This document shows positions 8,823 through 16,340 of a DNA stretch of 64,000 bases, piece after piece. Location: NCBI GenBank assembly GCA_900299125.1, contig OMIR01000068.1, positions 1 to 64,000 of the forward strand, in the 5' to 3' direction. Numbering within the stretch: position 1 is the stretch's first letter; each line of letters opens with the position of its first letter. The translations under genes and the position numbers were made by a program. This DNA comes from Nitrosopumilales archaeon. GTDB taxonomy: Archaea; Thermoproteota; Nitrososphaeria; Nitrososphaerales; Nitrosopumilaceae. The notes beneath the pieces are model-generated. The model did not search any database, was not told the origin of the DNA, and was given only the letters and a program-made list of their open reading frames with translations.

Positions 8823-9863
8823 TTGACAATAATTGTGCATGACACCAAACAAATTCGCCGTATACAGAAAAGCGGAGGATCAACCTACACAATATCACTC
8901 CCAAAAAAATGGGTTGACGAGCTTGGAATAAAAAACGGCGACAATATGACGATTATAAAAAATTCAAACCGTTCTATAACTGTGTTTTTAGGATTGGATA
9001 ACGAAAAACAAGTAAAACAAGCGATATTCACAATTGGCCAAAAAGATACTCCGGAATCCATTAGAAGAAAAATAATCGCATTGTATCTTGCTGGATACAA
9101 GACTATTCAAATCACATCAAAGGGAGTAAAGATCCTACCGGAGCATTCTCGGCTCATAAAAGACCTAGTGAGAAAATCTATGATTGGAACGGAAATAGTA
9201 GAATCCGATTCTGAATCGATAACAATTCAAATCTTGACAAGACTGCCCGAGCTGACATTCGAGGTCGCCCTGAAAAGAATGTACCTGATGACTGCAAACA
9301 TGCACCGTGAGGCGATGGAGGCGCTTAGAAAATTCGATGTTGAATATGGAGAAGAGGTAGTCAGAATGGATGATGAAGTAGACAGATTCAGCCTGTACAT
9401 GATGAGAACTCTTGTCATGGCAATACAAAACTCTAGCATACTTTACGATGTTGGACTTGAGCAGCCGTCTGATTGCCTGAACTATCGCACCGTCATATCC
9501 AGAATAGAAAGAATTGCGGATCATGCTGCATTGATTGCAAAGAGAATAAAATTTCTAAAAGAGCCACTAGAACCAAAACTTCTCAAGGAACTAGAGGCGC
9601 TGAGCGAGGCCGCAGTTTTCTGTTTTGAGAGTTCCATAACCGCATTGACAAAAAAAGACCACGCATTGGCAGAAAAAGTGGCTGCAAACATTGCTCAGGT
9701 AATTGGAAAGGAAAAAGAACTCATGTATGCAATGAAGGAATCAAAACACTCTACAATAGTAAAGTTCACTCTAGAAGACATACGAAGAACTGCAGAATAC
9801 TCTAGCGATATAATAGAAACTGTGGTTAACGAGACCATTCGTGAAATAATAAGCGAAAAATAA
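8823..9863 (+). CDS. AbrB-domain / PhoU-domain fusion regulator
   Basis: A 346-residue protein joining an N-terminal SpoVT/AbrB-like DNA-binding swapped-hairpin domain (residues about 5-50, with IQKSGGSTYTISLPKKWV) to a PhoU-like helical region (about 110-346) containing two DHAALI / ERIADHA-type stretches. Such fusions are common in archaea beside pst genes and are thought to be phosphate-responsive transcription regulators. It starts at TTG 8823; an in-frame GTG four codons later is also possible, while the nearby ATG is out of frame. It diverges from pstC, so it probably controls the shared promoter region and perhaps itself. Confidence 0.88.
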   Translation: MTIIVHDTKQIRRIQKSGGSTYTISLPKKWVDELGIKNGDNMTIIKNSNRSITVFLGLDNEKQVKQAIFTIGQKDTPESIRRKIIALYLAGYKTIQITSKGVKILPEHSRLIKDLVRKSMIGTEIVESDSESITIQILTRLPELTFEVALKRMYLMTANMHREAMEALRKFDVEYGEEVVRMDDEVDRFSLYMMRTLVMAIQNSSILYDVGLEQPSDCLNYRTVISRIERIADHAALIAKRIKFLKEPLEPKLLKELEALSEAAVFCFESSITALTKKDHALAEKVAANIAQVIGKEKELMYAMKESKHSTIVKFTLEDIRRTAEYSSDIIETVVNETIREIISEK

Positions 9864-9939
9864 TTCAATACTTTGAGGCTAATCTGGTCTCAGTCTGAAT
9901 AAAAAATATATAAAAATTAAAAAATAAAGAAAAAACTCT

Positions 9940-10569
9940 TTATTCGTATGGTTTCTTGTTTTGCTTATCTGCAATCATTGCATTGAAATCTAGAGATTCC
10001 ATATTGAATCCGTTGCAAGCAAATGTGTAAGTTTCCACAACTGCAAATCCTGTTTTTCCACCTGTTGTATAACCCTCCTCATTGTCAGTTCTTGTGTTAA
10101 TTTTGTAATTAGTAATTGAACAGTCTTTGTATTCAATTGTCCTCAAAGATTTTTCTGCTTGCATCATCTCAATTGTGACATCAAACATCTTGTAATCATA
10201 TTCTGAAATGGTTTTACCTCCATTTTCAAATGTCTGATCTACTGCTTTGTGCAAATAAGGGGTATCACCTACAACTTTGACAAGCGTAAATTCTGGGCTT
10301 ATAGTTCTAGTTGATGTAAAACCATTAGCCGTTGTACCAAACAGATTGTTAGTCATATCATATAATTGGAAATCATATGTTACGGTACCGCTTCTGAAAT
10401 TGAATGTTGCTTGTGGATAAACTCCTTCTCCAAAGATATAGACATTGTTGCCCTTTGGTGGATCAACTGCTTGAACGTTTACTGTCTGGGACAAATTAAC
10501 TATCAAGGCAATTGATGCTATAGCAATTGCAGCAATGATTGAAGTTGTCTTTAGTTTTTGTGTGGTCAT
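9940..10569 (-). CDS. Secreted protein of unknown function in the phosphate locus
   Basis: A 209-residue product with a clear N-terminal signal peptide (hydrophobic residues 11-24, likely cleavage after VQA around residue 34) and no further membrane segment. The mature part is polar and beta-strand-like, with two cysteines (KDC and FAC) that may form a disulfide. No family is recognised. It sits between the phosphate regulator and pstS and is divergent from pstS, sharing a 219-base promoter region with palindromes, so phosphate-dependent expression is plausible but not shown. Confidence 0.8.
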   Translation of the reverse strand: MTTQKLKTTSIIAAIAIASIALIVNLSQTVNVQAVDPPKGNNVYIFGEGVYPQATFNFRSGTVTYDFQLYDMTNNLFGTTANGFTSTRTISPEFTLVKVVGDTPYLHKAVDQTFENGGKTISEYDYKMFDVTIEMMQAEKSLRTIEYKDCSITNYKINTRTDNEEGYTTGGKTGFAVVETYTFACNGFNMESLDFNAMIADKQNKKPYE

Positions 10570-10638
10570 TGCTCTTGTTTGAAGTCACTATTAATAAAAA
10601 AGAATCCTCATTGATTTGGTATTGTATTGTTGTAACTA

Positions 10639-10748
10639 TAAACTATATAGTTTAAAGCCAAAAATTTGCAATTTTAGAACATCTTTCATACATAGATTAA
10701 TTGGCACTATATAGAAAACTGATCTCAACGTAAAAAATGTAATCTATG
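10639..10748. promoter_or_regulatory. Palindromes in the divergent pstS promoter region
   Basis: The region upstream of pstS contains the perfect palindrome TAAACTATATAGTTTA (10639-10654), a second CTATATAG (10707-10714) and a nine-base inverted pair CATAGATTA (10691-10699) / TAATCTATG (10740-10748). The CTATA...TATAG core recurs in the pstC promoter palindromes. Position between two divergent genes suggests operator and TATA elements of a phosphate regulon. No binding data can be read from sequence. Confidence 0.5.
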
Positions 10749-10788
10749 CCGATTATTTGTATATAACAAACAAATCTCTTTCTGATCA

Positions 10789-12060
10789 ATGAAGCAAATA
10801 CTATCTATAACACTAAGTCTGATTCTCATGGTAGGAGTCTTTACTCCTTTGGCAAATGCAGTCATACCAGAACCGCCTAAGTCTGACAAGCAATTTCAGA
10901 TAAACGGCGCAGGAGCCACATTTCCATATCCACTAATTGATACATGGAGAGTAGAATACAACAAACTATACTCTAATGTGAATCTGAATTATCAATCTAT
11001 TGGTAGTGGTGGAGGAGTTTCAGCACACACTGCAAAAACTGTAAACTTTGGTGCATCTGATGCACCACTTCAGCCAGAAGAAAGAAGTCTAGCTACAGGA
11101 ACACTACACATTCCAGAAGCAATAGGATCGGTCGTGTTAGCATATTATCTACCTGAGGTCCCAAAAAGTGGACTAAAACTTACAGGCGAGAATGTGGCCG
11201 ACATTTATCTTGGAAAAATCAAAAGATGGAACGATCCAAAAATCCAAGAGAACAATCCTGACCTAAAGCTTCCTGATAGGCCAATCCTTGTAACTAGACG
11301 ATCCGATGGATCTGGAACAACATATGTCTTTACGGATTATCTTTCCAAAGTAAGTCAGGAATGGAATCAAAAAGTAGGTAAAGGCAAATCAGTTCCATGG
11401 CCAACTGGAATTGGAGCTGCAGGAAACGAAGGTGTTGCATGGGCTACTCGAAACACCAAGTATGCAATTGGTTATGTAGAACTTGCATATGCAAAATCAA
11501 ATGAAATGACCATTGCGTATCTGCAAAATGGCGACAAAACTGCCTTTGTAGAGCCTACGTTTGACACCGTCTTTGAAGGTGCAAAAGCATATCCTGTAGA
11601 CAAGATACCAAAGCCAGAACAAGACTGGAGCCAAGTAAGCATGGTTTTGGCACCGGGACAGAATTCGTATCCTATAGTCAGTTTCACATATCTTTTGATA
11701 TATGAGGACATCAACCAAGCCATTTCTGACAAAGACATGGCAAAGGCGTTTGTCCACATGGTATATTGGATGGTGACTGACGGGCAGAAATTCTCAAAGC
11801 CACTTGGATATGTACCGTTACCGCCAGCGATTCAGGAGCTTGACAAGCAGGGACTCTCTAGAATAAAGTTCGAAGGCGAACAATTATGGAATCCTGGAAC
11901 ATCTAGCTTTCCTAAAGCCGACGCAAAGACAGATGTAAAATCAGACATAAAGACCAAAGTAACCAAGACTGACATCAAAAAGACCGATGTTAAAAAATCG
12001 GAACCAAAAAAGACAGACAAAAAACCCGTTAAAAAAACCAGTAAAACTGGCAGCAAGTGA
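10789..12060 (+). CDS. pstS: Phosphate-binding protein PstS with lysine-rich tail
   Basis: Extracytoplasmic receptor that delivers phosphate to PstCAB. The 423-residue protein has a signal peptide (residues 1-24, ending ANA) and the PstS hallmarks INGAGATFPYPL near residue 35, GSGGG, FGASDAPL and TRRSDGSGTTYVFTDYL, which contact phosphate. There is no lipobox cysteine at the cleavage site and no C-terminal membrane helix. Instead the last 45 or so residues are a Lys/Thr/Asp-rich low-complexity tail with repeated TD(I/V)K units, unusual for PstS. It stands apart from pstCAB behind its own promoter. Confidence 0.95.
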   Translation: MKQILSITLSLILMVGVFTPLANAVIPEPPKSDKQFQINGAGATFPYPLIDTWRVEYNKLYSNVNLNYQSIGSGGGVSAHTAKTVNFGASDAPLQPEERSLATGTLHIPEAIGSVVLAYYLPEVPKSGLKLTGENVADIYLGKIKRWNDPKIQENNPDLKLPDRPILVTRRSDGSGTTYVFTDYLSKVSQEWNQKVGKGKSVPWPTGIGAAGNEGVAWATRNTKYAIGYVELAYAKSNEMTIAYLQNGDKTAFVEPTFDTVFEGAKAYPVDKIPKPEQDWSQVSMVLAPGQNSYPIVSFTYLLIYEDINQAISDKDMAKAFVHMVYWMVTDGQKFSKPLGYVPLPPAIQELDKQGLSRIKFEGEQLWNPGTSSFPKADAKTDVKSDIKTKVTKTDIKKTDVKKSEPKKTDKKPVKKTSKTGSK

Positions 12061-12415
12061 TTATCACTAGCTGATACAACTATATTTTTCTCAATAAACT
12101 GAATCTGGATCTTTTCGAATTAATTTCTTCACGCATGTCGACATTACTGAATATCTTTACCTTGTAGTCCATCCCGAATTGTAAATACTAATCATGAATA
12201 ATAAAATAAAGAAACAACAATGTTGTGATAACCTACCCTGTAGAAGCCGTATTTGTCGTATTTTTTAAAAAGTCCCAATTACGTAGTATAAAACTACTAA
12301 TTTTTAAGATTTTTAATCAATTGAACATAGGGGAATTTCCACTTTAGTGCAAATCCAACTCTGCCAAAAATGATCAAATCTCCAACATTGCCAATTTTTT
12401 ATTTTTTTCATGTTC

Positions 12416-12461
12416 GGGCTTTGCCCCATTTGGGTAAAGCCCTTTATTGGCTTTTTTTGAT
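12416..12461 (+). promoter_or_regulatory. Mutually exclusive hairpins with T-tract (attenuator-like)
   Basis: Hairpin A pairs GGGCTTT (12416-12422) with AAAGCCC (12436-12442), with an inner CCCA/TGGG stem. Hairpin B pairs the same AAAGCC (12436-12441) with GGCTTT (12449-12454) and runs straight into TTTT and a second T-run. Only one can form at a time; B looks like a terminator and A like its antiterminator. This arrangement is seen directly; its regulatory use is inferred. Confidence 0.5.
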
Positions 12462-12502
12462 TTTTGTTCCAATGATTTATTAGAGGATCAGAAACTTTGA
12501 CA

Positions 12503-12560
12503 GTCATTAGGCTATAATGACGGAAAATAAGCAATGAGCTTCTTTGTCTGTCATTGCTTA
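12503..12560 (+). promoter_or_regulatory. Two hairpins directly before the helicase start codon
   Basis: Hairpin C is GTCATTA (12503-12509) with TAATGAC (12515-12521), seven pairs with a five-base loop. Hairpin D is TAAGCAATGA (12528-12537) with TCATTGCTTA (12551-12560), ten perfect pairs with a thirteen-base loop, ending ten bases before the TTG start at 12571. TCATT of C can also pair with AATGA of D. Such structure next to the start could control translation or mRNA decay. Confidence 0.55.
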
Positions 12561-12570
12561 GGAAATTAAA

Positions 12571-14091
12571 TTGACAAAATTCGAAGAATTAGGAATAAAA
12601 CAATCGATCCTAGATGGATTAAGAGAAATTGGATTTGATGAGGCATTTCCAATCCAAGAGGCAACTATACCTGTTTTATTATCAGGTAGGGACGTAATAG
12701 GCCAAGCACATACTGGTACCGGTAAAACTGCCGCTTTTGGAATATCAATGCTAAACGCAATTGATGCAAATAAATCAATTCAAGGACTAGTTTTGGCGCC
12801 AACCAGGGAACTTGCACTACAAATCACTGATGAAATCAAAAAATTTGCCAAGCATACAGGCATCAAAGTCGTTTCAATTTATGGAGGACAGGGAATGGGT
12901 GTTCAACTACAAGCTCTCAGACATGGGGTTGAAATCGTAGTCGCCACGCCGGGAAGGCTAATTGATCACCTAAAACAAGGCTCTATTGAGCTCAACGACA
13001 TCAGATATGTCGTTCTAGACGAAGCAGACACAATGCTCGATATGGGATTCATTGATGATATTCGATTCATTTTGGAAATGGCGCCAGTCAAAAAGGTGAT
13101 GTCTCTTTTTTCAGCCACAATGCCACCAGAAATTCTAAGATTAGCAGATGAATATCTGAACAATCCAAAACAATTTCTTTTATCCGCTGATGATCTCTCC
13201 GGAGAGGGAATTGACCAATCATTTCTAATCATCAAAGATAGGGAGAAAATGGATTACCTATTACAATTCATCAAGGAAAATAAAAAATCCCAATCAGTCG
13301 TGTTTTGTTCGACTAAAAACAGAACAAGGGATGTTGCCCGAGGATTACGCCAGTCGGGATTTAACGCAGTTGCTATTGAGGGCGACATGTCTCAGCACAG
13401 ACGAGAGATATCAATGTCACAATTTAGACGCGGACAGGCAGACATTTTGGTTGCAACAGATGTAGCTGCAAGAGGGATAGATGTTCCAGAAGTAGCACTA
13501 GTAGTGAATTATGATGTACCAAATCAAGAAATGGTCTATTTTCACAGAATAGGAAGGACCGCAAGGGCGGGTGCAAAAGGAAGAGCAATCACACTGGTGT
13601 CATATTCTTCTGTTGGTGAATTTAATCTAATTAAGCAGCAAGTAAAAGCTCCAATGACTGATCTTAATGAGAAAATGGGAATTACTGTCGATATTCCAGA
13701 TCCTCTAAAAAGACAAGTTGGTCCACGTCGGACATTTGGACGTGGTAATTTTGGTGGAGGTAGGAGTTTTGGTAGAGGCGGTTTTGGCAGGGGTGGTTTT
13801 GGACGTAGTGGTGGTTTTGGGGGACGTAGAGATTATGACAGACGTGATTCAAGTAGAGGTGAGAGAAGGCAGTCAGAATACAGACGGGATAATGACAGAG
13901 GTGTTGATTACAGAAGGGATAATGACAGAAAGCAGTCAGACACCAGAGGTAGTTTTGGTCGAGGCAGGCAATACGACAGACATTATTCCGGAAGAGATGA
14001 AAGAAGGGAAGAAAAAAGAGAGTTTAGAACCGAGAGTGGGTATGGCAGACAACATGGACCAAAGCGCTCAGCGCACAGACGACGCTGGTAA
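12571..14091 (+). CDS. DEAD-box RNA helicase with Arg/Gly-rich tail
   Basis: ATP-dependent RNA unwinding protein of 506 residues. All helicase motifs are present: Q motif region with FPIQEATIP, Walker A AHTGTGKT (about 46-53), APTRELALQ, TPGRLIDHL, DEAD (about 150-153), SATMP, and HRIGRTARAG. From about residue 383 the C-terminus is an RGG/RG- and Tyr/Asp-rich tail expected to bind RNA, as in cold-induced archaeal and bacterial helicases. Start is TTG at 12571, after a short GGAAATTAAA spacer. The leader with several hairpins suggests post-transcriptional control, perhaps by temperature or by the helicase itself. The Lrp-like gene follows by 32 bases. Confidence 0.95.
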   Translation: MTKFEELGIKQSILDGLREIGFDEAFPIQEATIPVLLSGRDVIGQAHTGTGKTAAFGISMLNAIDANKSIQGLVLAPTRELALQITDEIKKFAKHTGIKVVSIYGGQGMGVQLQALRHGVEIVVATPGRLIDHLKQGSIELNDIRYVVLDEADTMLDMGFIDDIRFILEMAPVKKVMSLFSATMPPEILRLADEYLNNPKQFLLSADDLSGEGIDQSFLIIKDREKMDYLLQFIKENKKSQSVVFCSTKNRTRDVARGLRQSGFNAVAIEGDMSQHRREISMSQFRRGQADILVATDVAARGIDVPEVALVVNYDVPNQEMVYFHRIGRTARAGAKGRAITLVSYSSVGEFNLIKQQVKAPMTDLNEKMGITVDIPDPLKRQVGPRRTFGRGNFGGGRSFGRGGFGRGGFGRSGGFGGRRDYDRRDSSRGERRQSEYRRDNDRGVDYRRDNDRKQSDTRGSFGRGRQYDRHYSGRDERREEKREFRTESGYGRQHGPKRSAHRRRW

Positions 14092-14123
14092 TCTTTTTTA
14101 GACTCGAGTTTTAGTAATATCCA

Positions 14124-14366
14124 ATGGAAGTAGGTTTTGTTTTACTCAATTGTGACCTTGGTGCTGAAGAATACTTACTAGAAGAAATCAAACAAATCCC
14201 AGAAGTCAAGCAGGCATATCTAACATTTGGTGCGTACGACATCATAATTGAAGTGCATGCCAAATCACCAGAGGATTTTGACAAGACAGTATCTAACAAA
14301 ATTCGAAGACTGTCCAGAGTCATGAGTACGATGACGCTCAAGGTTCTTTCAAGCAAGACCAAATAA
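14124..14366 (+). CDS. Stand-alone Lrp/AsnC ligand-binding (RAM) domain protein
   Basis: An 80-residue protein made only of the alpha-beta effector-binding domain of Lrp/AsnC regulators (strand VGFVLLNC, helix AEEYLLEEIKQIPEV, then QAYLTFGAYDIIIEVHAKSPEDFDK). It lacks the helix-turn-helix, so it should not bind DNA alone; such proteins can form octamers, bind amino acids or modify the assembly of full-length Lrp partners. ATG start. It follows the helicase by 32 bases and precedes the next gene by 14, suggesting one transcript. Confidence 0.88.
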   Translation: MEVGFVLLNCDLGAEEYLLEEIKQIPEVKQAYLTFGAYDIIIEVHAKSPEDFDKTVSNKIRRLSRVMSTMTLKVLSSKTK

Positions 14367-14380
14367 CGCAGGTAATAGAT

Positions 14381-14668
14381 TTGGAAAAAATTCAATATTC
14401 TGGAACTGTTTGGGCAATTAATCACAATAACCCCGAACCGTTAGTCAATCACTGCCTCAAAAAGCTCCAAGATTACGGAATAAAAAAAGAAGATATCAGA
14501 TTGACAGATGCTCCAGAAAATGTGCAGGTCGGAGAAATCGTAGTTGAGATGTGGCCATATCACATAGATGTTGCACGCGTGCGCACAATTAGAAACGAAT
14601 CATTCATTTCTGGGTCCGTCATTCAAATTGAATTAAAGACTGACGAACAAGGAAATTACATAGATTAA
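14381..14668 (+). CDS. Conserved-looking hypothetical protein, 95 residues
   Basis: No family recognised. The product is soluble, acidic and lacks signal or membrane segments; it starts with TTG 14 bases after the Lrp-like gene. The charged middle (KKEDIRLTDAPENVQVGEIVVEMWPYHIDVARVRTIRNE) suggests a small alpha/beta protein. Same-strand spacing places it in the helicase-Lrp transcript. Confidence 0.75.
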   Translation: MEKIQYSGTVWAINHNNPEPLVNHCLKKLQDYGIKKEDIRLTDAPENVQVGEIVVEMWPYHIDVARVRTIRNESFISGSVIQIELKTDEQGNYID

Positions 14669-14682
14669 AAATAAAAAAAAGA

Positions 14683-15144
14683 TTAGCCAACTATTACTTT
14701 GCCTTTCATCCACGGATGAACCATATCAAAGTATTCGTATGAACCAGGTTTATCGAACTTTTGTGAGAATTTTTCACCCGGCTGCAATAGACCTGTGTCA
14801 AACTTACCATCGGGGCCTTTCTTTATGTTGCCGCTAGTTGCAGTATGGGCAGAAGTATCCTTGTTCACCCAAGTAACCGTCCCACCTTTTGCAATTTTTA
14901 TTTGAAATGGTGAAAAACATTTGTTGCCTTTTTCACAAGATTCGTTTGAAGAGCCTTTTGTCATTTCTACCGTAGCTTTTGATGACTTGGTAGAGCCAGA
15001 CTTGGTCTTAGAGTCGGTTTTCTTTGTTTCCTTTTTGAGGGGTTTTTCAGCAGTATACTGAGCATCTGCATTTTGCATCAGGGGAGTTAAGACAATAGAT
15101 CCCAATAATGCAAAAAGTGCCACAGTCAGAATCATCTTTTTCAT
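14683..15144 (-). CDS. Secreted cupredoxin-like protein lacking the copper-ligand Cys
   Basis: A 153-residue exported protein: signal peptide (residues 1-28, ending ADA), a Lys/Thr/Ser-rich linker to about residue 57, then a plastocyanin-like domain. In the type 1 copper loop the pattern is YEYFDMVHPWMKG, where the related protein at 15233-15718 has YQYMCIVHPWMKG. His100, His143 and Met146 are kept, but the cysteine position is Asp140, read as GAT in the DNA. It therefore cannot form a normal blue copper centre; it could bind copper in another way or have lost electron transfer. Cys70 and Cys76 may form a disulfide. Confidence 0.88.
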   Translation of the reverse strand: MKKMILTVALFALLGSIVLTPLMQNADAQYTAEKPLKKETKKTDSKTKSGSTKSSKATVEMTKGSSNESCEKGNKCFSPFQIKIAKGGTVTWVNKDTSAHTATSGNIKKGPDGKFDTGLLQPGEKFSQKFDKPGSYEYFDMVHPWMKGKVIVG

Positions 15145-15232
15145 AATCTAATTACTCAATCATAAGTTAATTAACATTATTTTGGGTGATACGGATATAA
15201 TAAAATAAGAAAAATCAGAAAATTTTTTCTGA

Positions 15233-15718
15233 TTATTTGACTATTACTGTGCCTTTCATCCAAGGATGGACAATGCACATGTATTGGTATGTTCCGGCAG
15301 TATTGAATGTGTTAGATGCAGATGCTCCTGCGTTGACAAGACTGGTATCAAAAGAGCTATCCATTGCTGTTGCCGAGTGTGCAGCGGTATCAACGTTTTT
15401 CCACGTGACTTTTCCACCAACTGCAACGGTTACAGTATTTGGACCATAACACTTGTCAGCACAATTAGTATTCGTACCTGTGCCTTTTACCATCTCAACT
15501 GTGGCTTCTTTTACTGCCTTAGTCGATGTGGTCATAGTGGTCTTTTTGTCATTGGTCTTTTTTGCAGTCGTCTTTTTGTCAGTAGTCTTTTTTGCAGTCG
15601 TCTTTTTGTCAGTAGTCTTTTTTTCTGTTGCTGCAAATGCGGAGTCAGTCATAGAAACGCTGACTACTGCTGCAAGCAGAACAAAAGCTGCAATACATGC
15701 CATAAGTTTTGCATTCAT
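15233..15718 (-). CDS. Secreted blue copper (plastocyanin-like) protein
   Basis: A 161-residue exported electron carrier. The signal peptide (1-29, ending AFA) is followed by a linker of repeated TTDKKTTAKK units (about residues 31-65) and a cupredoxin domain with the complete type 1 copper site His114, Cys148, His151 and Met154. Cys86 and Cys90 probably form a disulfide. In ammonia-oxidising archaea such proteins are thought to replace cytochrome c as mobile electron carriers. It lies next to the Cys-less paralogue on the same strand, separated by 88 bases, indicating gene duplication. Confidence 0.92.
   Translation of the reverse strand: MNAKLMACIAAFVLLAAVVSVSMTDSAFAATEKKTTDKKTTAKKTTDKKTTAKKTNDKKTTMTTSTKAVKEATVEMVKGTGTNTNCADKCYGPNTVTVAVGGKVTWKNVDTAAHSATAMDSSFDTSLVNAGASASNTFNTAGTYQYMCIVHPWMKGTVIVK
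15536..15622. repeat. In-gene tandem repeat coding for the KKTT linker
   Basis: A 30-base unit (plus strand roughly TCTTTTTGTCAGTAGTCTTT followed by TTTGCAGTCG) is repeated nearly exactly two to three times within the cupredoxin gene. It encodes the lysine/threonine repeat of the linker and could change length by slippage or unequal recombination. Confidence 0.75.
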
Positions 15719-15829
15719 TGTTAAACCACAAGCTTCGGAGTTGATATATTAACATTGTTTAGAAAAACCTGAAAACTTTACAGTCTAGTGAGTATTGATG
15801 ATTGTTTGGTGACTAACAGTTAAATCTTG

Positions 15830-15848
15830 TCTCAAATTAATTTTGAGA
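15830..15848. promoter_or_regulatory. Inverted repeat before the gene at 15853
   Basis: TCTCAAA and TTTGAGA, seven bases each, flank the five-base TTAAT and end four bases before a TTG start. The same arms occur around a different six-base centre at 55121-55140. It may be an operator or a hairpin; nothing else supports either reading. Confidence 0.35.
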
Positions 15849-15852
15849 TAAT

Positions 15853-16338
15853 TTGAAAACCAGGTCAACATATGTTGCTGTAATAGCAGGTATAATCATA
15901 ATAGCAATATCAGTTTTTTTTGTATATTCGTCAGATCAGGCAAAAAATCGTGGCAGGATTTTTGGCGACCAGTTGCAAGTCATCCAAGACGAGCTAAAAC
16001 AAACTCAGGACGAATTTTATTCAAAAAAATCGCTATTTGATGAAGGATCATTTACGCGGGAGGAATTTACTCTCATTGGTCAAGAACACATAAAAAAAAT
16101 GAATCAGATTCTGGCAAAATATGATACTCTTTTACCTCCTGATTCATTTGTCAAGGCTGTCACACTATTCAAGACATCTACTGAAAAACAAATCGAGAGC
16201 GACCAGCACCTTATAGAGTGGATTATGACTAACGATACATCTCAAAAGGTTCGCTCAGACGAGTTATTACAAGAATCATTTGAAAACGAGATGGCTGGAC
16301 TTGTATCATTTAATCAGGCAAAAAACAAAGCAGGATAG
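15853..16338 (+). CDS. Membrane-anchored helical protein of unknown function
   Basis: A 161-residue protein with one N-terminal membrane segment (residues 8-25) that may act as an uncleaved signal anchor, followed by a long polar, mostly helical region with coiled-coil-like stretches (DELKQTQDEFYSKK). No cysteines and no known motif are seen. It starts with TTG just after an inverted repeat. Function unknown. Confidence 0.75.
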   Translation: MKTRSTYVAVIAGIIIIAISVFFVYSSDQAKNRGRIFGDQLQVIQDELKQTQDEFYSKKSLFDEGSFTREEFTLIGQEHIKKMNQILAKYDTLLPPDSFVKAVTLFKTSTEKQIESDQHLIEWIMTNDTSQKVRSDELLQESFENEMAGLVSFNQAKNKAG

Positions 16339-16340
16339 TT

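Larger units (their letters stand above)
12061..12570. other. Long intergenic region with structured leader of the helicase gene
   Basis: No protein-coding frame is convincing in these 510 bases. A TATA-like AGTATAAAA at 12286-12294 lies about 280 bases before the helicase start, so the transcript could carry a leader of roughly 255 bases. The right half (12416-12560) holds four inverted repeats described separately. The left half (12061-12280) shows only AT-rich sequence with a T-rich stretch after pstS that may end its transcript. Confidence 0.6.

Noticed and set aside
12313-12534. 73-codon minus-strand frame in the long gap before the helicase gene
   Set aside because: It runs through the hairpin region, has an unlikely composition rich in Trp, Lys and Ile, and is better explained as a by-product of the leader structures on the plus strand.
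13718-14101. 127-codon frame overlapping the end of the helicase gene
   Set aside because: It arises from the GGT/CGT-rich Arg-Gly repeats read in another frame; the helicase frame gives the coherent RGG tail.
15536-15622. Tandem 30-base repeat considered as a CRISPR array
   Set aside because: The units are directly adjacent without spacers and encode the KKTT linker of the cupredoxin.
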